In this document: positions 8,680 through 16,465 of the stretch, one piece after another | Layout of the letters: each line of letters opens with the position of its first letter | How positions within the stretch are numbered: position 1 is the first letter of the stretch | From: Gordonia rubripertincta | GTDB lineage: Bacteria > Actinomycetota > Actinomycetes > Mycobacteriales > Mycobacteriaceae | Length of the DNA: 64,000 nt | Direction: 5' to 3' | NCBI RefSeq assembly: GCF_038024875.1 | Contig: NZ_CP136136.1 | Coordinates: 2,914,001-2,978,000 of the forward strand | The notes under the pieces: model-generated | What the model was told of the DNA's origin: nothing | Seen by the model: only the letters and a program-made list of their open reading frames with translations | The model's database searches: none | Translations under genes and position numbers: made by a program

Positions 8680-9221
8680 GGTTCCAGACCGTGAGCGTGT
8701 CAGAAGAAGACCTCGCCACCGTCGCAGCGCAGCTGGGACGCGAGCCGCGGGGCGTCATCGAGATCAGTTATCGCACTCCGGACGGTCAGCCGGCCGTCGT
8801 CAAGACCGCGCCGCGGCTGCCCGACGGCACGCCGTTCCCGACGCTGTACTACCTGACCGATCCGCGGCTCACCGCCGAGGCCAGCCGTCAGGAATCGGCG
8901 GGCGTGATGCGGGGGATGACCGCGCGGTTGTCGACCGACCCGGAGCTCGCGGCGGCCTATCGTCGTGCACACGAGGAGTACCTCGCCGAGCGCGACGCCA
9001 TCGAATCGTTGGGCACCGACTTCACCGGGGGCGGCATGCCCGACCGGGTGAAGTGCCTGCATGTGCTGATCGCGCACTCGCTCGCCAAGGGGCCGGGCGT
9101 CAACCCGTTCGGCGACGAGGCGGTGGCTCTCGCCGCCGCGAACGGCTTGCGGGGCACCGCGATCCCGGCCGATTGGCCGGACACTCTTCCGCCGACGGAG
9201 ACCGCCGGGGACGACGCGTGA
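8676..9221 (+). CDS. DUF501 family protein
   Basis: A 181-residue cytosolic protein of the DUF501 family, recognisable from GREPRGVIEISYRTPDGQPAV, the TLYYLTDPRL segment and the C-terminal VKCLHVLIAHSLAKGPGVNP with GDEAV. The biochemical role is unknown. It is conserved between eno/ftsB and ppx/gppA in actinobacteria, as here. The GTG at 8676 overlaps the ftsB stop by four bases. In-frame GTGs at 8691 and 8697 are alternatives, and the conserved region begins only after them, so the exact start is uncertain. The stop overlaps the next gene. Confidence 0.88.
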   Translation: MRFQTVSVSEEDLATVAAQLGREPRGVIEISYRTPDGQPAVVKTAPRLPDGTPFPTLYYLTDPRLTAEASRQESAGVMRGMTARLSTDPELAAAYRRAHEEYLAERDAIESLGTDFTGGGMPDRVKCLHVLIAHSLAKGPGVNPFGDEAVALAAANGLRGTAIPADWPDTLPPTETAGDDA

Positions 9222-10165
9222 CGATCGTCGGCGCCGTCGACTGCGGAACCAACTCGATACGTCTCCTCGTGGCCCGGGCCGGTGAGGGCGGCCGCCTCGT
9301 CGACCTGCATCGCGAGATGCGCGTCGTACGACTGGGTTACGGTGTCGACGCGACGGGGCAGTTCGCCCCGGAATCGATCGAACGCACCCGGGTCGCGCTC
9401 GCCGAGTACGTCACGACGATGGAATCGCTGGGCGTCAAGAAGGTCCGCATGGTCGCGACTTCGGCGACACGGGATGCGTCGAACCGCGACGAGTTCTTCG
9501 CGATGACCGCCGACCTGTTGGGCTGTGTCTCCGACGGCGCCATCGCCGAGGTCATCTCGGGCGATGAGGAAGCCCGTCTGTCCTTCCGTGGGGCCGTCGG
9601 CGAATTGGACCCTGGCAGTGGACCTTTCGTGGTCACCGATCTCGGGGGCGGCTCGACCGAGGTGGTGCTCGGCGACACCGACGGTGTCCACGCCGCGTAC
9701 TCGGCGGACATCGGATGTGTTCGCCTGACCGAACGCACCCTGCCGTCCGATCCGCCGACCACCGAGGAGATCGCCGCCGCCCAGGCGTTTGCCGCCGACC
9801 GACTGGCCGAGGCCTTCGCGCGGGTGCCCGTCGAGCCTGCACGGACGTGGGTCGGCGTCGCCGGGACGATGACGACGCTCGCCGCGCTCGGCGCCGGGCT
9901 GACCGAGTACGACTCGGAGAAGATCCACCTGTCCCGTATCTCGCTGGCCGACCTGGACCGTGTGTGCTGGAGCCTCGTCCACATGACCCGCGCCGACCGC
10001 GCCGCCCTGGGGCCGATGCACCCCGGTCGCGTCGACGTCATCGGCGGGGGATCGCTGGTCACGCTGGAACTCGCAAAGGTGCTGGCCGAACGCGCTGGTA
10101 TCACCGAACTCGTCGTCAGCGAGCACGACATCCTCGACGGGATCGCACTCGGCATCCTGGACTGA
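9218..10165 (+). CDS. Ppx/GppA phosphatase family (exopolyphosphatase)
   Basis: The 315-residue protein belongs to the actin-fold Ppx/GppA family that hydrolyses polyphosphate or (p)ppGpp. Phosphate-loop motif DCGTNSIRLLV is at residues 8-18. ATSATRDASNRDEF, EEARLSFRGA and the second phosphate loop VTDLGGGSTEVVLG follow, with GVAGTMTTLAAL towards the end. Synteny points to the Rv1026-type short Ppx. The GTG at 9218 overlaps the DUF501 stop (GTGA) and gives MTIVGAVDCGTNS, the family's normal N-terminus. Whether polyphosphate or pppGpp is the main substrate cannot be decided from sequence. Confidence 0.92.
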   Translation: MTIVGAVDCGTNSIRLLVARAGEGGRLVDLHREMRVVRLGYGVDATGQFAPESIERTRVALAEYVTTMESLGVKKVRMVATSATRDASNRDEFFAMTADLLGCVSDGAIAEVISGDEEARLSFRGAVGELDPGSGPFVVTDLGGGSTEVVLGDTDGVHAAYSADIGCVRLTERTLPSDPPTTEEIAAAQAFAADRLAEAFARVPVEPARTWVGVAGTMTTLAALGAGLTEYDSEKIHLSRISLADLDRVCWSLVHMTRADRAALGPMHPGRVDVIGGGSLVTLELAKVLAERAGITELVVSEHDILDGIALGILD

Positions 10166-10179
10166 CGGACCGGTCCCGA

Positions 10180-10185
10180 TAGGAT
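10180..10185 (+). promoter_or_regulatory. -10 box for the DUF1059 gene
   Basis: TAGGAT followed by 7 bases and the ATG at 10193, the leaderless layout. Confidence 0.5.
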
Positions 10186-10192
10186 GTGACGC

Positions 10193-10363
10193 ATGGCATA
10201 CAACCTGCGTTGCCCCTGTGGCGAGTCCATCACGGCCCTCGAAGACGACTTCGTCCCCAAGGTCCAGGCCCACCTCGCCTCCGAACACCCCGGCCGGGAC
10301 TACAGCGAGACCGAGATCATGATGATGGCGATGACCGTGCCCGACCGCGCGGTGAAGGACTGA
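10193..10363 (+). CDS. DUF1059 family small protein
   Basis: A 56-residue protein beginning MAYNLRCPCG. The CPCG motif, the acidic stretch ALEDDFVPKVQAHLASEH and the C-terminal YSETEIMMMAM match small DUF1059 proteins, which have an N-terminal CxC pair and a His near position 32. Function unknown; the CxC/His set might bind a metal (inference). It has its own leaderless-type promoter, so it need not depend on the ppx operon, and it is followed within 6 bases by a very long palindrome. Confidence 0.75.
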   Translation: MAYNLRCPCGESITALEDDFVPKVQAHLASEHPGRDYSETEIMMMAMTVPDRAVKD

Positions 10364-10369
10364 CTCGCT

Positions 10370-10441
10370 GCAAACCCACCCATTATCCGTAAAGCCACCA
10401 CCCGCGCGGGTGGTGGCTTTACGGATAAAGGGTGGGTTTGC
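10370..10441. terminator. 72-base near-perfect palindrome, bidirectional terminator candidate
   Basis: Two 36-base arms meet without a loop at 10405/10406. The outer part is GCAAACCCACCC and its complement, the inner part AAAGCCACCACCCGC and its complement. Only one pair mismatches (T at 10383 against A at 10428). It lies exactly between the convergent ends of the DUF1059 gene (stop 10363) and the DUF4395 gene (stop 10446). The inner arm with AAAG/CTTT flanks is the classic two-way terminator form. The arms are much longer than termination needs. Confidence 0.75.
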
Positions 10442-10445
10442 GGAG

Positions 10446-10943
10446 CTAGACGGCTGCGGGGTTGCGCAGCGAGATGTTGTTGCAGGCCTCGCACACGGAC
10501 TCGGGGATGATGCCCGCGCGCTGCAGGAAGCCGAAGATGGTGCAGCCGAGGCAGAATCCGAAGACCGACTCGAGCGTCGCCGCGAAGATCAGGACGCCGG
10601 TGGTGATCTGCGCGGCCAGGCCGAAACCGAGGAGGCTGAGCACGAACGCCGTACCGCTGACCACCAGACCGATGGTCTGGGCGAAGCGCTTCGGCGGACC
10701 CGGGACCAGCTTCTCCTTGCGAACGATCTTCGGGACGATGAACTTCACCGAGAGCTGCCCGAACGGGGAGAGGGTCGGGCCCGACGCCACGCGCAACGCG
10801 AACCCGAGCGCCAGCAGGCCGTACAAGATCGGACTGTTGACCGCGACCGCGATGATCGCGAGGGCGACGACCAGTCCTGCGGTCGTACGGGCCGCGTAGT
10901 CGTTCACGGGGTTGGGAAAGGTGAGAACCTCACGCACCGACAT
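10446..10943 (-). CDS. DUF4395 family membrane protein
   Basis: A 165-residue integral membrane protein of the DUF4395 family. It has NPVNDYAARTTAGLVV before the first helix, about four hydrophobic segments, the FPNPVN motif near the N-terminus and a cysteine-rich end (FGFCLGC and SVCEAC). DUF4395 proteins are often encoded with sulfurtransferases, and the conserved cysteines suggest a thiol or persulfide role, but the function is not established. The ATG at 10943 is preferred over one 15 bases upstream because GGAGG lies 8 bases before it. Confidence 0.82.
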   Translation of the reverse strand: MSVREVLTFPNPVNDYAARTTAGLVVALAIIAVAVNSPILYGLLALGFALRVASGPTLSPFGQLSVKFIVPKIVRKEKLVPGPPKRFAQTIGLVVSGTAFVLSLLGFGLAAQITTGVLIFAATLESVFGFCLGCTIFGFLQRAGIIPESVCEACNNISLRNPAAV

Positions 10944-11048
10944 CGACAGAACCTCCATGAACTAGGAAAACCAGGACCAAGCTACGGGCGAGTCCGCCGT
11001 TTTGCAAAGGTTGTATCCACCCCAGATCTCAAGAGGGTGAGCGCCGTC

Positions 11049-11549
11049 TCACAAGTGATCGGTGTCAGGTGCGATGCGGGGCTCCTCGGCGGCGATCTCC
11101 CGCGGGTCATCCACGTCGGGCTCGTCCTGATCGGTCGCACCGCCGTCGTTGGGGAGTTGGGCCTCCCGGGAGACCTCTCCTTCCTGGTCGATGCCGGCCT
11201 GCTCACCGACGTCGATGCGATCGGGGATCTCGTCCATGTCCACTCCTGTCACTTCTCGTGCCTGCTCGGACTCGGAAAACGGCTCCGACAGATCGGCGTC
11301 GTGGATGGATTCGGCGTAGGCGAACTCGGCATCGACGATGCCCCACTCGCCATCGCGAGCGAGCTCGTCGGCCTTCGCCTTGCGCGCGGCCTCCCGCATC
11401 TCGAACCCGTCGGTGACGATCTCCCCGATCTCGCGGGTCACCCCGGCGACAGCGCCGGTGATGATTGTGGCGATGCGGCCCACGTGAGTGGCCGTGGACT
11501 CGATCAGCTCTTGCATCAGATCCTTGTTCCGTTCGATGCTGTCGACCAT
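11049..11549 (-). CDS. Acidic hypothetical protein
   Basis: A 166-residue soluble protein without a recognised family. The N-terminal third (ELIESTATHVGRIATIITGAV) could form an amphipathic helix, followed by a charged helix EMREAARKAKADELARDGEWG. The C-terminal half is very acidic and rich in Asp, Glu and Pro and is probably disordered. An AGGGGG ribosome-binding site precedes the ATG at 11549. It lies downstream of the desaturase gene on the same strand but is separated from it by a strong hairpin, so it probably has its own promoter. Similar proteins exist in mycolata as conserved hypotheticals, to my recollection. Confidence 0.7.
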   Translation of the reverse strand: MVDSIERNKDLMQELIESTATHVGRIATIITGAVAGVTREIGEIVTDGFEMREAARKAKADELARDGEWGIVDAEFAYAESIHDADLSEPFSESEQAREVTGVDMDEIPDRIDVGEQAGIDQEGEVSREAQLPNDGGATDQDEPDVDDPREIAAEEPRIAPDTDHL

Positions 11550-11619
11550 CTGTGACCCCCTGGGTTCTTAAAGGGTGATGTCCCCCGCGTGTAAGCGTCC
11601 GGACGCGCCGGTAGAGCGC

Positions 11620-11651
11620 GACTGGTCCCGAGGTTACCCCCGGGACCAGTC
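11620..11651 (-). terminator. Terminator hairpin after the desaturase gene
   Basis: Perfect 11-base arms (GACTGGTCCCG / CGGGACCAGTC) with a 10-base loop, starting 28 bases past the desaturase stop. A second small hairpin (GGTCTT / AAGACC, 11659-11671) precedes it. Confidence 0.7.
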
Positions 11652-11678
11652 GGTCAAACGGTCTTAAAGACCTGCTGT

Positions 11679-12893
11679 TCAAGCCGCCGAAGCGGGCTTC
11701 TCGCGTTCGACGATGACGGTGAGGTCGTCGTCGTCGCGGGTCATCCAGTTCGGCAGCGACAGCTTCGCGATCTTCTTCCAGGTCGACGTCAGCTGGTGAC
11801 TGAGCGAGCCGGTGTTGTAGGGCAGGCCGTAGCGCTCGCAGATCTCCTGCACCTCCGCCGACATCTCCGGGTAGCGGCTCGCCGGGATGTCCGGGAACAG
11901 ATGGTGCTCGATCTGGTGGGACAGGTTGCCGCTCATGATGTGGAACAGCGGGCTGCCGGTGATGTTGGCCGAGCCGAGCATCTGGCGCAGGTACCACTGG
12001 CCGCGCGTCTCGTTCTGGCACTCCTCCGGGGTGAAGGTCTGTGCACCGGTGGGGAAGTGGCCGCAGAAGATGATCGAGTACGTCCACACGTTGCGCACCA
12101 GGTTGGCGGTGGCGTTGCCGATGAGGGTCGGGACGAACAGCGGGCCGGTCAGCGCGGGGAAGACGACGTAGTCCTTGAGGACCTGTCGACCGGCTTTGCG
12201 CCACATGCCCTTCACCAGGCCCTTGATGTCACGCCACTTGCGCTTGCCCTGGATCACGTTCTCCGCCTCCAGGTCGTGGAGCATGACACCCCACTCGAAC
12301 AGAAGCATGAGGGCGGTTGCATAGCCGAGATTGCCCAGGTAGTAGGGATTCCACTTCTGGTCACGCGCCATCCGCAGGATGCCGTAACCGATGTCGCGGT
12401 CCTCGCCGAGGATGTTGGTGAACGTGTGGTGCAGGTAGTTGTGGCTGTGCTTCCACTGGTCGGCCGGGCACACGGTGTCCCACTCGAATTCCCGGGAGTT
12501 GTAGGTGTCCTCGCGCATCCAGTCGTATTGGCCGTGCATCACGTTGTGGCCGATCTCCATGTTGTCGAGGATCTTCGACACGGAGAGTGCGCCCACGGCG
12601 GCGATCCAGGCCGGCGGGAAGAACCCGAGGTACATGAGTGCGCGGCCGCCGATCTCGAACCCGCGCTGGGCACGGATGACCGAGTACAGGTAGTCGCGGT
12701 CCTTCTGACCGAGATCGTCGACGATCCGGGAGCGCAGCTCGTCCAGGTCACGTCCCAGCGCCTCGACCTGTTCATAGGACAGGACGACGGTGTTGGGGTC
12801 GCTGTTCTCGAAGGTGATGTTCTCGGCCTCGACGACGGCGGGCAGGTTCTCGGTGGGTGCGGGACGGGTGTCCTTGGCGATGTCGATGGTCAT
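11679..12893 (-). CDS. Membrane fatty acid desaturase (DesA3-like)
   Basis: A 404-residue acyl-CoA/acyl-lipid desaturase with the three histidine boxes of the di-iron membrane family: H116-x3-H120 in GHNVMHGQYD, H151-x3-HH in HSHNYLHHTF, and HQIEHHLFP near residue 325. Hydrophobic pairs flank the boxes. It resembles mycobacterial DesA3, a stearoyl-CoA delta-9 desaturase that needs a dedicated NADPH oxidoreductase. That partner is the next gene upstream, 58 bases away, which supports the assignment. AGGAGG precedes the ATG. Position of the double bond cannot be read from the sequence alone. Regulation by the divergent TetR is likely. Confidence 0.92.
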   Translation of the reverse strand: MTIDIAKDTRPAPTENLPAVVEAENITFENSDPNTVVLSYEQVEALGRDLDELRSRIVDDLGQKDRDYLYSVIRAQRGFEIGGRALMYLGFFPPAWIAAVGALSVSKILDNMEIGHNVMHGQYDWMREDTYNSREFEWDTVCPADQWKHSHNYLHHTFTNILGEDRDIGYGILRMARDQKWNPYYLGNLGYATALMLLFEWGVMLHDLEAENVIQGKRKWRDIKGLVKGMWRKAGRQVLKDYVVFPALTGPLFVPTLIGNATANLVRNVWTYSIIFCGHFPTGAQTFTPEECQNETRGQWYLRQMLGSANITGSPLFHIMSGNLSHQIEHHLFPDIPASRYPEMSAEVQEICERYGLPYNTGSLSHQLTSTWKKIAKLSLPNWMTRDDDDLTVIVEREKPASAA

Positions 12894-12951
12894 GGTGTGC
12901 CTCCTGCTGGGTAGGAGTGGAATGGGTGGATGTCGGCGCGGTGGCCGACCG

Positions 12952-14076
12952 TCAGATCTCGATGTCGACGGAACCGACCGGGGCGTTGATGCACAGCTGG
13001 ATCTGCGTGTCGGACTCGGTGTCGGTCTCGCCGGTGAGCACGTTGCGGGTGCAGCCCGACTTCTTCACGGCGGTGCAGGAGAAGCAGATTCCCATCCGGC
13101 AACCGGATTCAGGGGTGAGCCCGGCGGCCTCGGCCTGGTCGAGGATCGGACGACCGTCGTTGGTCGCCGTTGCCCCGGACCGTGAGAACGTCAGTTCACC
13201 CTCGACCGAATCGGGGTCGACGACCGTCGGTGCGGCCAGGGTGAACGCCTCGCTGTGCAACGGCTGCGAGATGCCGAGCTCGGCGTGCGCCTCGGCGACG
13301 GCATCCATCAGGGCCAGGGGTCCGCAGACGAAGACATCGGCGTCGGCGAGACCGGGGATGTCGTCGAGATGCGCGGGGGTGAAGTGGCCGTCGTCGGCCT
13401 CGCGGGTGTGGTGCATCCGAAGGTCGAGGTTGGGATGCTCGGCCGCCAGTGCGGCGAGCTCGGTGCGGTACGCGACCTCGGACGCCGTGCGCGCGTAGTG
13501 CACGAAGGTGATCGGTCCGGCGTACCCTCGGGACACGAGTGTCCGCACCATTGAGAGCACAGGTGTAACGCCGCTGCCCCCGCTGATGAAGACGGCTGAC
13601 GTCGGGTCGGTCTCCGGCAACGCGAAGTCGCCGTCGGCCTGGGACAGTCCGACGACATCGCCGGTCCGGGCCTTGGCGGCCAGGTACTTGGAGACGAGGC
13701 CGTCGTCGTTGGCGGTGATGGTCAGCTCGATGTCGCCGTCCGGGCCGGCGGCAGCATTGGCCGGCGAGAAGCACCGGGCGTGCCGGACGCCGTCGATAAC
13801 GACGCTGAGCTGCACGAACTGGCCTGCTCGGTGGCCACGCCACTGTCGCGTCGGACGGATGGTGAGACGCACTGTGCGAGGCGTCGGATGCTCGACCCGG
13901 ACGATCTCACCGCGCAGGTCGCGCCAGGTGAGCATCGGGTCGAGCAGTTCGAGATAACGGTCGACCGGATGCGGGGACAATGCCGCCTCGACGATCGAAC
14001 CGACCAGGCGGTTCCAGCGGCCGGGGCTGCCGGCGGCGTTACGCGGAGTCGGGTTATGGGAGGTGCGGATGCTCAT
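12952..14076 (-). CDS. Ferredoxin reductase, electron donor to the desaturase (Rv3230c-like)
   Basis: A 374-residue FAD/NAD(P)H oxidoreductase with a C-terminal 2Fe-2S ferredoxin domain. The FAD domain holds RHARCFSPANA (RxxS-type flavin motif), the NAD domain GGSGVTPVLSMV and FVCGPLALMDAV. The plant-type cluster motif is CRMGICFSC with a distal cysteine in QLCINAP. It should pass electrons from NAD(P)H to the desaturase, as Rv3230c does for DesA3. The ATG at 14076 has GGAG 7 bases upstream. Longer in-frame extensions run into the divergent tetR gene and are not credible. A palindrome lies 27-42 bases upstream of the start. Confidence 0.92.
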   Translation of the reverse strand: MSIRTSHNPTPRNAAGSPGRWNRLVGSIVEAALSPHPVDRYLELLDPMLTWRDLRGEIVRVEHPTPRTVRLTIRPTRQWRGHRAGQFVQLSVVIDGVRHARCFSPANAAAGPDGDIELTITANDDGLVSKYLAAKARTGDVVGLSQADGDFALPETDPTSAVFISGGSGVTPVLSMVRTLVSRGYAGPITFVHYARTASEVAYRTELAALAAEHPNLDLRMHHTREADDGHFTPAHLDDIPGLADADVFVCGPLALMDAVAEAHAELGISQPLHSEAFTLAAPTVVDPDSVEGELTFSRSGATATNDGRPILDQAEAAGLTPESGCRMGICFSCTAVKKSGCTRNVLTGETDTESDTQIQLCINAPVGSVDIEI

Positions 14077-14102
14077 GGATGGGCTCCGTTCACATGATTT
14101 GG

Positions 14103-14118
14103 GTGTACAGGTGTACAC
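14103..14118. promoter_or_regulatory. Operator candidate of the desaturase operon
   Basis: Perfect inverted repeat GTGTAC-AGGT-GTACAC between the reductase and tetR genes. A partly related half-site (GCCTGTAC) follows at 14140-14147. Position and symmetry fit binding by the adjacent FabR/DesT-like regulator, whose relatives bind similar TGTAC-type palindromes near desaturase genes. Confidence 0.6.
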
Positions 14119-14222
14119 AAACGAGTGTGACATGTTGACGCCTGTACTAGTCAAGCGGAGAGTCGTGTGACGGCCATCACGATCGTCGGGAGGTCGGGGC
14201 CGGGGTCGGAGGTCGGGGCGAA

Positions 14223-14228
14223 TACACT
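14223..14228 (+). promoter_or_regulatory. -10 box for the FabR/DesT-like tetR gene
   Basis: TACACT, 7 bases before the GTG at 14236. It supports the shorter start and a leaderless mRNA. Confidence 0.5.
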
Positions 14229-14235
14229 CGGCTCT

Positions 14236-14895
14236 GTGACACGCACGCGGAGTTCGGACCAGCGCGATGCGCAGACGCGTGCGGACAAGAAGAACCAGAC
14301 GCGGCAAGCGCTCCTCGACAGCACGAGATCCCTCGTCGGCGAACGCAGTTTCGGCAGCATCAGCCTGCGCGAGGTGGCCCGCGGTGCAGGCATCGTGCCC
14401 ACGGCCTTCTACCGGCACTTCGCCTCGATGGAGGATCTCGGGGTCACCGTGGTCGAGGACTCGATGCGAGTCCTGCGTCGAGCACTGCGTGAAGGTCGGC
14501 GTGATCTCGCCGCGCGTCAGGCGATGCCGACCGCGAAGAACTCTCTCGACATCCTCTTGCGCCACGTCCGCGAGAACGAATCGCAGTTCCGCTTCCTCAT
14601 CCGCGAGCAGCACGGCGGTATCGCCGAGATCCGCCGCGCCATCGACACCGAACTACGACTCTTCGCCAAGGAACTGACGATCGACCTCGCCCGGATTCCG
14701 GACCTCGCCCCGTGGCAGCCCGAAGACCTCGAGATCGCCGCCGAGCTCATCGTCACGATCATGCTGACCGCCGTGGCCGATCTGCTCGACGGCGAGTACC
14801 GCGGACGCGGCGCCGAGAAGGAGATCGTCGAGCGCACCGAACGGCAGCTGGTGATGGTCTTCCTCGGAATGGGGCAGTGGCGACCATCGGATTGA
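14236..14895 (+). CDS. TetR regulator, FabR/DesT-like
   Basis: The 219-residue protein has an N-terminal TetR helix-turn-helix (KKNQTRQALLDSTRSLV, then SISLREVARGAGIVPTAFYRHF). The segment GIVPTAFYRHFASMEDLG is characteristic of the FabR/DesT branch, which senses the ratio of unsaturated to saturated acyl-CoA and controls desaturase genes. Divergent placement from a desaturase-reductase operon, as in the Pseudomonas desT/desCB locus, fits that role. The GTG at 14236 is preferred over 14167 because TACACT lies 7 bases before it. Likely a repressor of the neighbouring operon (inference). Confidence 0.87.
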   Translation: MTRTRSSDQRDAQTRADKKNQTRQALLDSTRSLVGERSFGSISLREVARGAGIVPTAFYRHFASMEDLGVTVVEDSMRVLRRALREGRRDLAARQAMPTAKNSLDILLRHVRENESQFRFLIREQHGGIAEIRRAIDTELRLFAKELTIDLARIPDLAPWQPEDLEIAAELIVTIMLTAVADLLDGEYRGRGAEKEIVERTERQLVMVFLGMGQWRPSD

Positions 14896-15228
14896 GGCCC
14901 CGCTGAGCTGGTCCTGACCGGACCCCTCCGAAGAGCGGGCGGTGTTCCCCGTATTCGGGACCTGGTTGTCGACTTCGTCGGCGACGGGTGTTGTCGGCCG
15001 CCGTACCCTTGTCTCTCACGTGTCGCTGACCTGCGGAAACGCGGCCTCTACCGAACCGTGCGGGCCGTTGTCCACTTGGCGTCACGGCGATTTCAATGGT
15101 GGCCTCGCGTCTCACCGGTGCCCGACACTTGGGGTCGACATGTGTGGCGCAGTGCCGATCCCAATCGGTGCTGCCGGTCACGCCTGCCGCTCCACCCCCG
15201 ACGCTCTACGACGAAAGGTGCCCTCGCG
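14896..15228. other. Intergenic region, 333 bases, between tetR and the SsuD-like gene
   Basis: No convincing ORF. Right after tetR a nested hairpin is possible: outer CCCGCT/AGCGGG (14900-14941), inner GGTCC/GGACC, perhaps a terminator. A TANNNT match (TACCCT, about 15004) lies over 200 bases before the next gene, so a long leader or another promoter is possible. AAAGG lies about 10 bases before the GTG at 15229. I recognise no riboswitch. Confidence 0.4.
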
Positions 15229-16407
15229 GTGTCTCTGCATTTCCACTGGTTCCTGCCCACCTACGGTGACTCCCGCAATCTGATCGCGGGCGGGCACGGC
15301 AGCCAGATGAACGGGGACCGGCCGGCCGACCTTCGTTACCTCAAGCAGCTCGCGGGTGCGGCCGAGGTCAACGGCTTCGAAGCCGTCCTGACCCCGGCCG
15401 GACTCTGGTGTGAGGACGCGTGGCTGACCACCGCGGCGCTCATCGACTCGACCGAGACCCTCAAATTCCTGATCGCCTTCCGCCCCGGCCTCATCTCGCC
15501 GCTTCTCGCAGCGCAGATGTCGGCGACCTTCCAGTGGCATTCCGAGGGCCGCCTGCTGATCAACGTCGTCACCGGCGGCGAGTCGAGCGAACAGCGCGCC
15601 TTCGGTGACTTCCTGGCCAAGAACGCCCGCTACGAGCGCTGCGGCGAATACCTGGAGATCATCCGCCGTCTGTGGACCCAGGACGAGCCCGTCGACTTCG
15701 TCGGCAAGCATCTGCGCGTGGAGAACGCCCTCCTCGGCCGTCGCCCCACCCCGACCCCGCCGGTCTTCTTCGGTGGATCGTCGCCTGCCGCCGGTGACGT
15801 GGCCGCGAAGTACGCCGACACCTACCTCACCTGGGGTGAGCGTCCCGAGGCGGTCGCCCAGAAGATCGCCTGGATCAACGGACTCGCCGCCGCACAGGGC
15901 CGCACCCTCGACCACGGCATCCGGTTCCACGTCATCGCCCGCGAGACCTCCGAGCAGGCCTGGGCCGAGGCCGAGCGCCTCCTCGACAACCTCGATCCCG
16001 AGCAGGTCGCCGCCGCCCAGCGGAACCTCGCCCAGTCGGAGTCCGAGGGGCAGCGTCGTATGTCCGAATTACACGGCCGCGGAGCCGCTTTCGAGGGTTC
16101 GCCCGACCCGCGTTCGCTGGAGATCCACCCGGGCGTCTGGTCCGGCGTCGGTCTGGTGCGCGGCGGTGCCGGTACCGCGCTCGTCGGTTCCTACGACGAG
16201 GTCGCGGAGCTCATCGGTGAGTACGCCGCCCTCGGTCTCGATCACTTCATCCTGTCCGGCTACCCGCACCTCGAGGAGGCCTACCACTTCGGTGAGGGAG
16301 TCCGACCGGCGCTCGCTCGACGCGGCCTGCTCGACGCGGCAGATGCGCGTCCGAACGAAGAGGTCCGCACCGCGTTCCTGCCGCGACTCCAAGCCGCCTC
16401 GTCGTGA
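15229..16407 (+). CDS. SsuD-like FMNH2-dependent monooxygenase
   Basis: A 392-residue bacterial-luciferase-family protein close to alkanesulfonate monooxygenase. It has FHWFLPTYGDSRN at the start, FEAVLTPAGLWCEDAW, the central INVVTGGE with GDFLAKNARYERCGEYLEI, and PPVFFGGSSPAAGDVAAKYAD, followed by TYLTWGE. These segments are shared with SsuD, which oxidatively releases sulfite from sulfonates using reduced flavin. It starts with GTG and is followed 58 bases later by sfnG. The exact substrate (alkanesulfonate, methanesulfonate or another organosulfur compound) is inferred only from family and context. No dedicated flavin reductase gene is adjacent. Confidence 0.88.
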   Translation: MSLHFHWFLPTYGDSRNLIAGGHGSQMNGDRPADLRYLKQLAGAAEVNGFEAVLTPAGLWCEDAWLTTAALIDSTETLKFLIAFRPGLISPLLAAQMSATFQWHSEGRLLINVVTGGESSEQRAFGDFLAKNARYERCGEYLEIIRRLWTQDEPVDFVGKHLRVENALLGRRPTPTPPVFFGGSSPAAGDVAAKYADTYLTWGERPEAVAQKIAWINGLAAAQGRTLDHGIRFHVIARETSEQAWAEAERLLDNLDPEQVAAAQRNLAQSESEGQRRMSELHGRGAAFEGSPDPRSLEIHPGVWSGVGLVRGGAGTALVGSYDEVAELIGEYAALGLDHFILSGYPHLEEAYHFGEGVRPALARRGLLDAADARPNEEVRTAFLPRLQAASS

Positions 16408-16465
16408 TCGCACCGTCCTGATCGATCCACTCTCCACCTGAAAGCTCATCTCCGGAGGTAACACC

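Noticed and set aside
12952..14613. Longer start for the ferredoxin reductase, up to 553 codons.
   Set aside because: The extension runs antisense to the tetR gene and across the operator; the ATG at 14076 has a ribosome-binding site.
14896..15228. A riboswitch (SAM or S-box type) before the SsuD-like gene.
   Set aside because: No conserved core or closing helices of known sulfur riboswitches could be found by eye.
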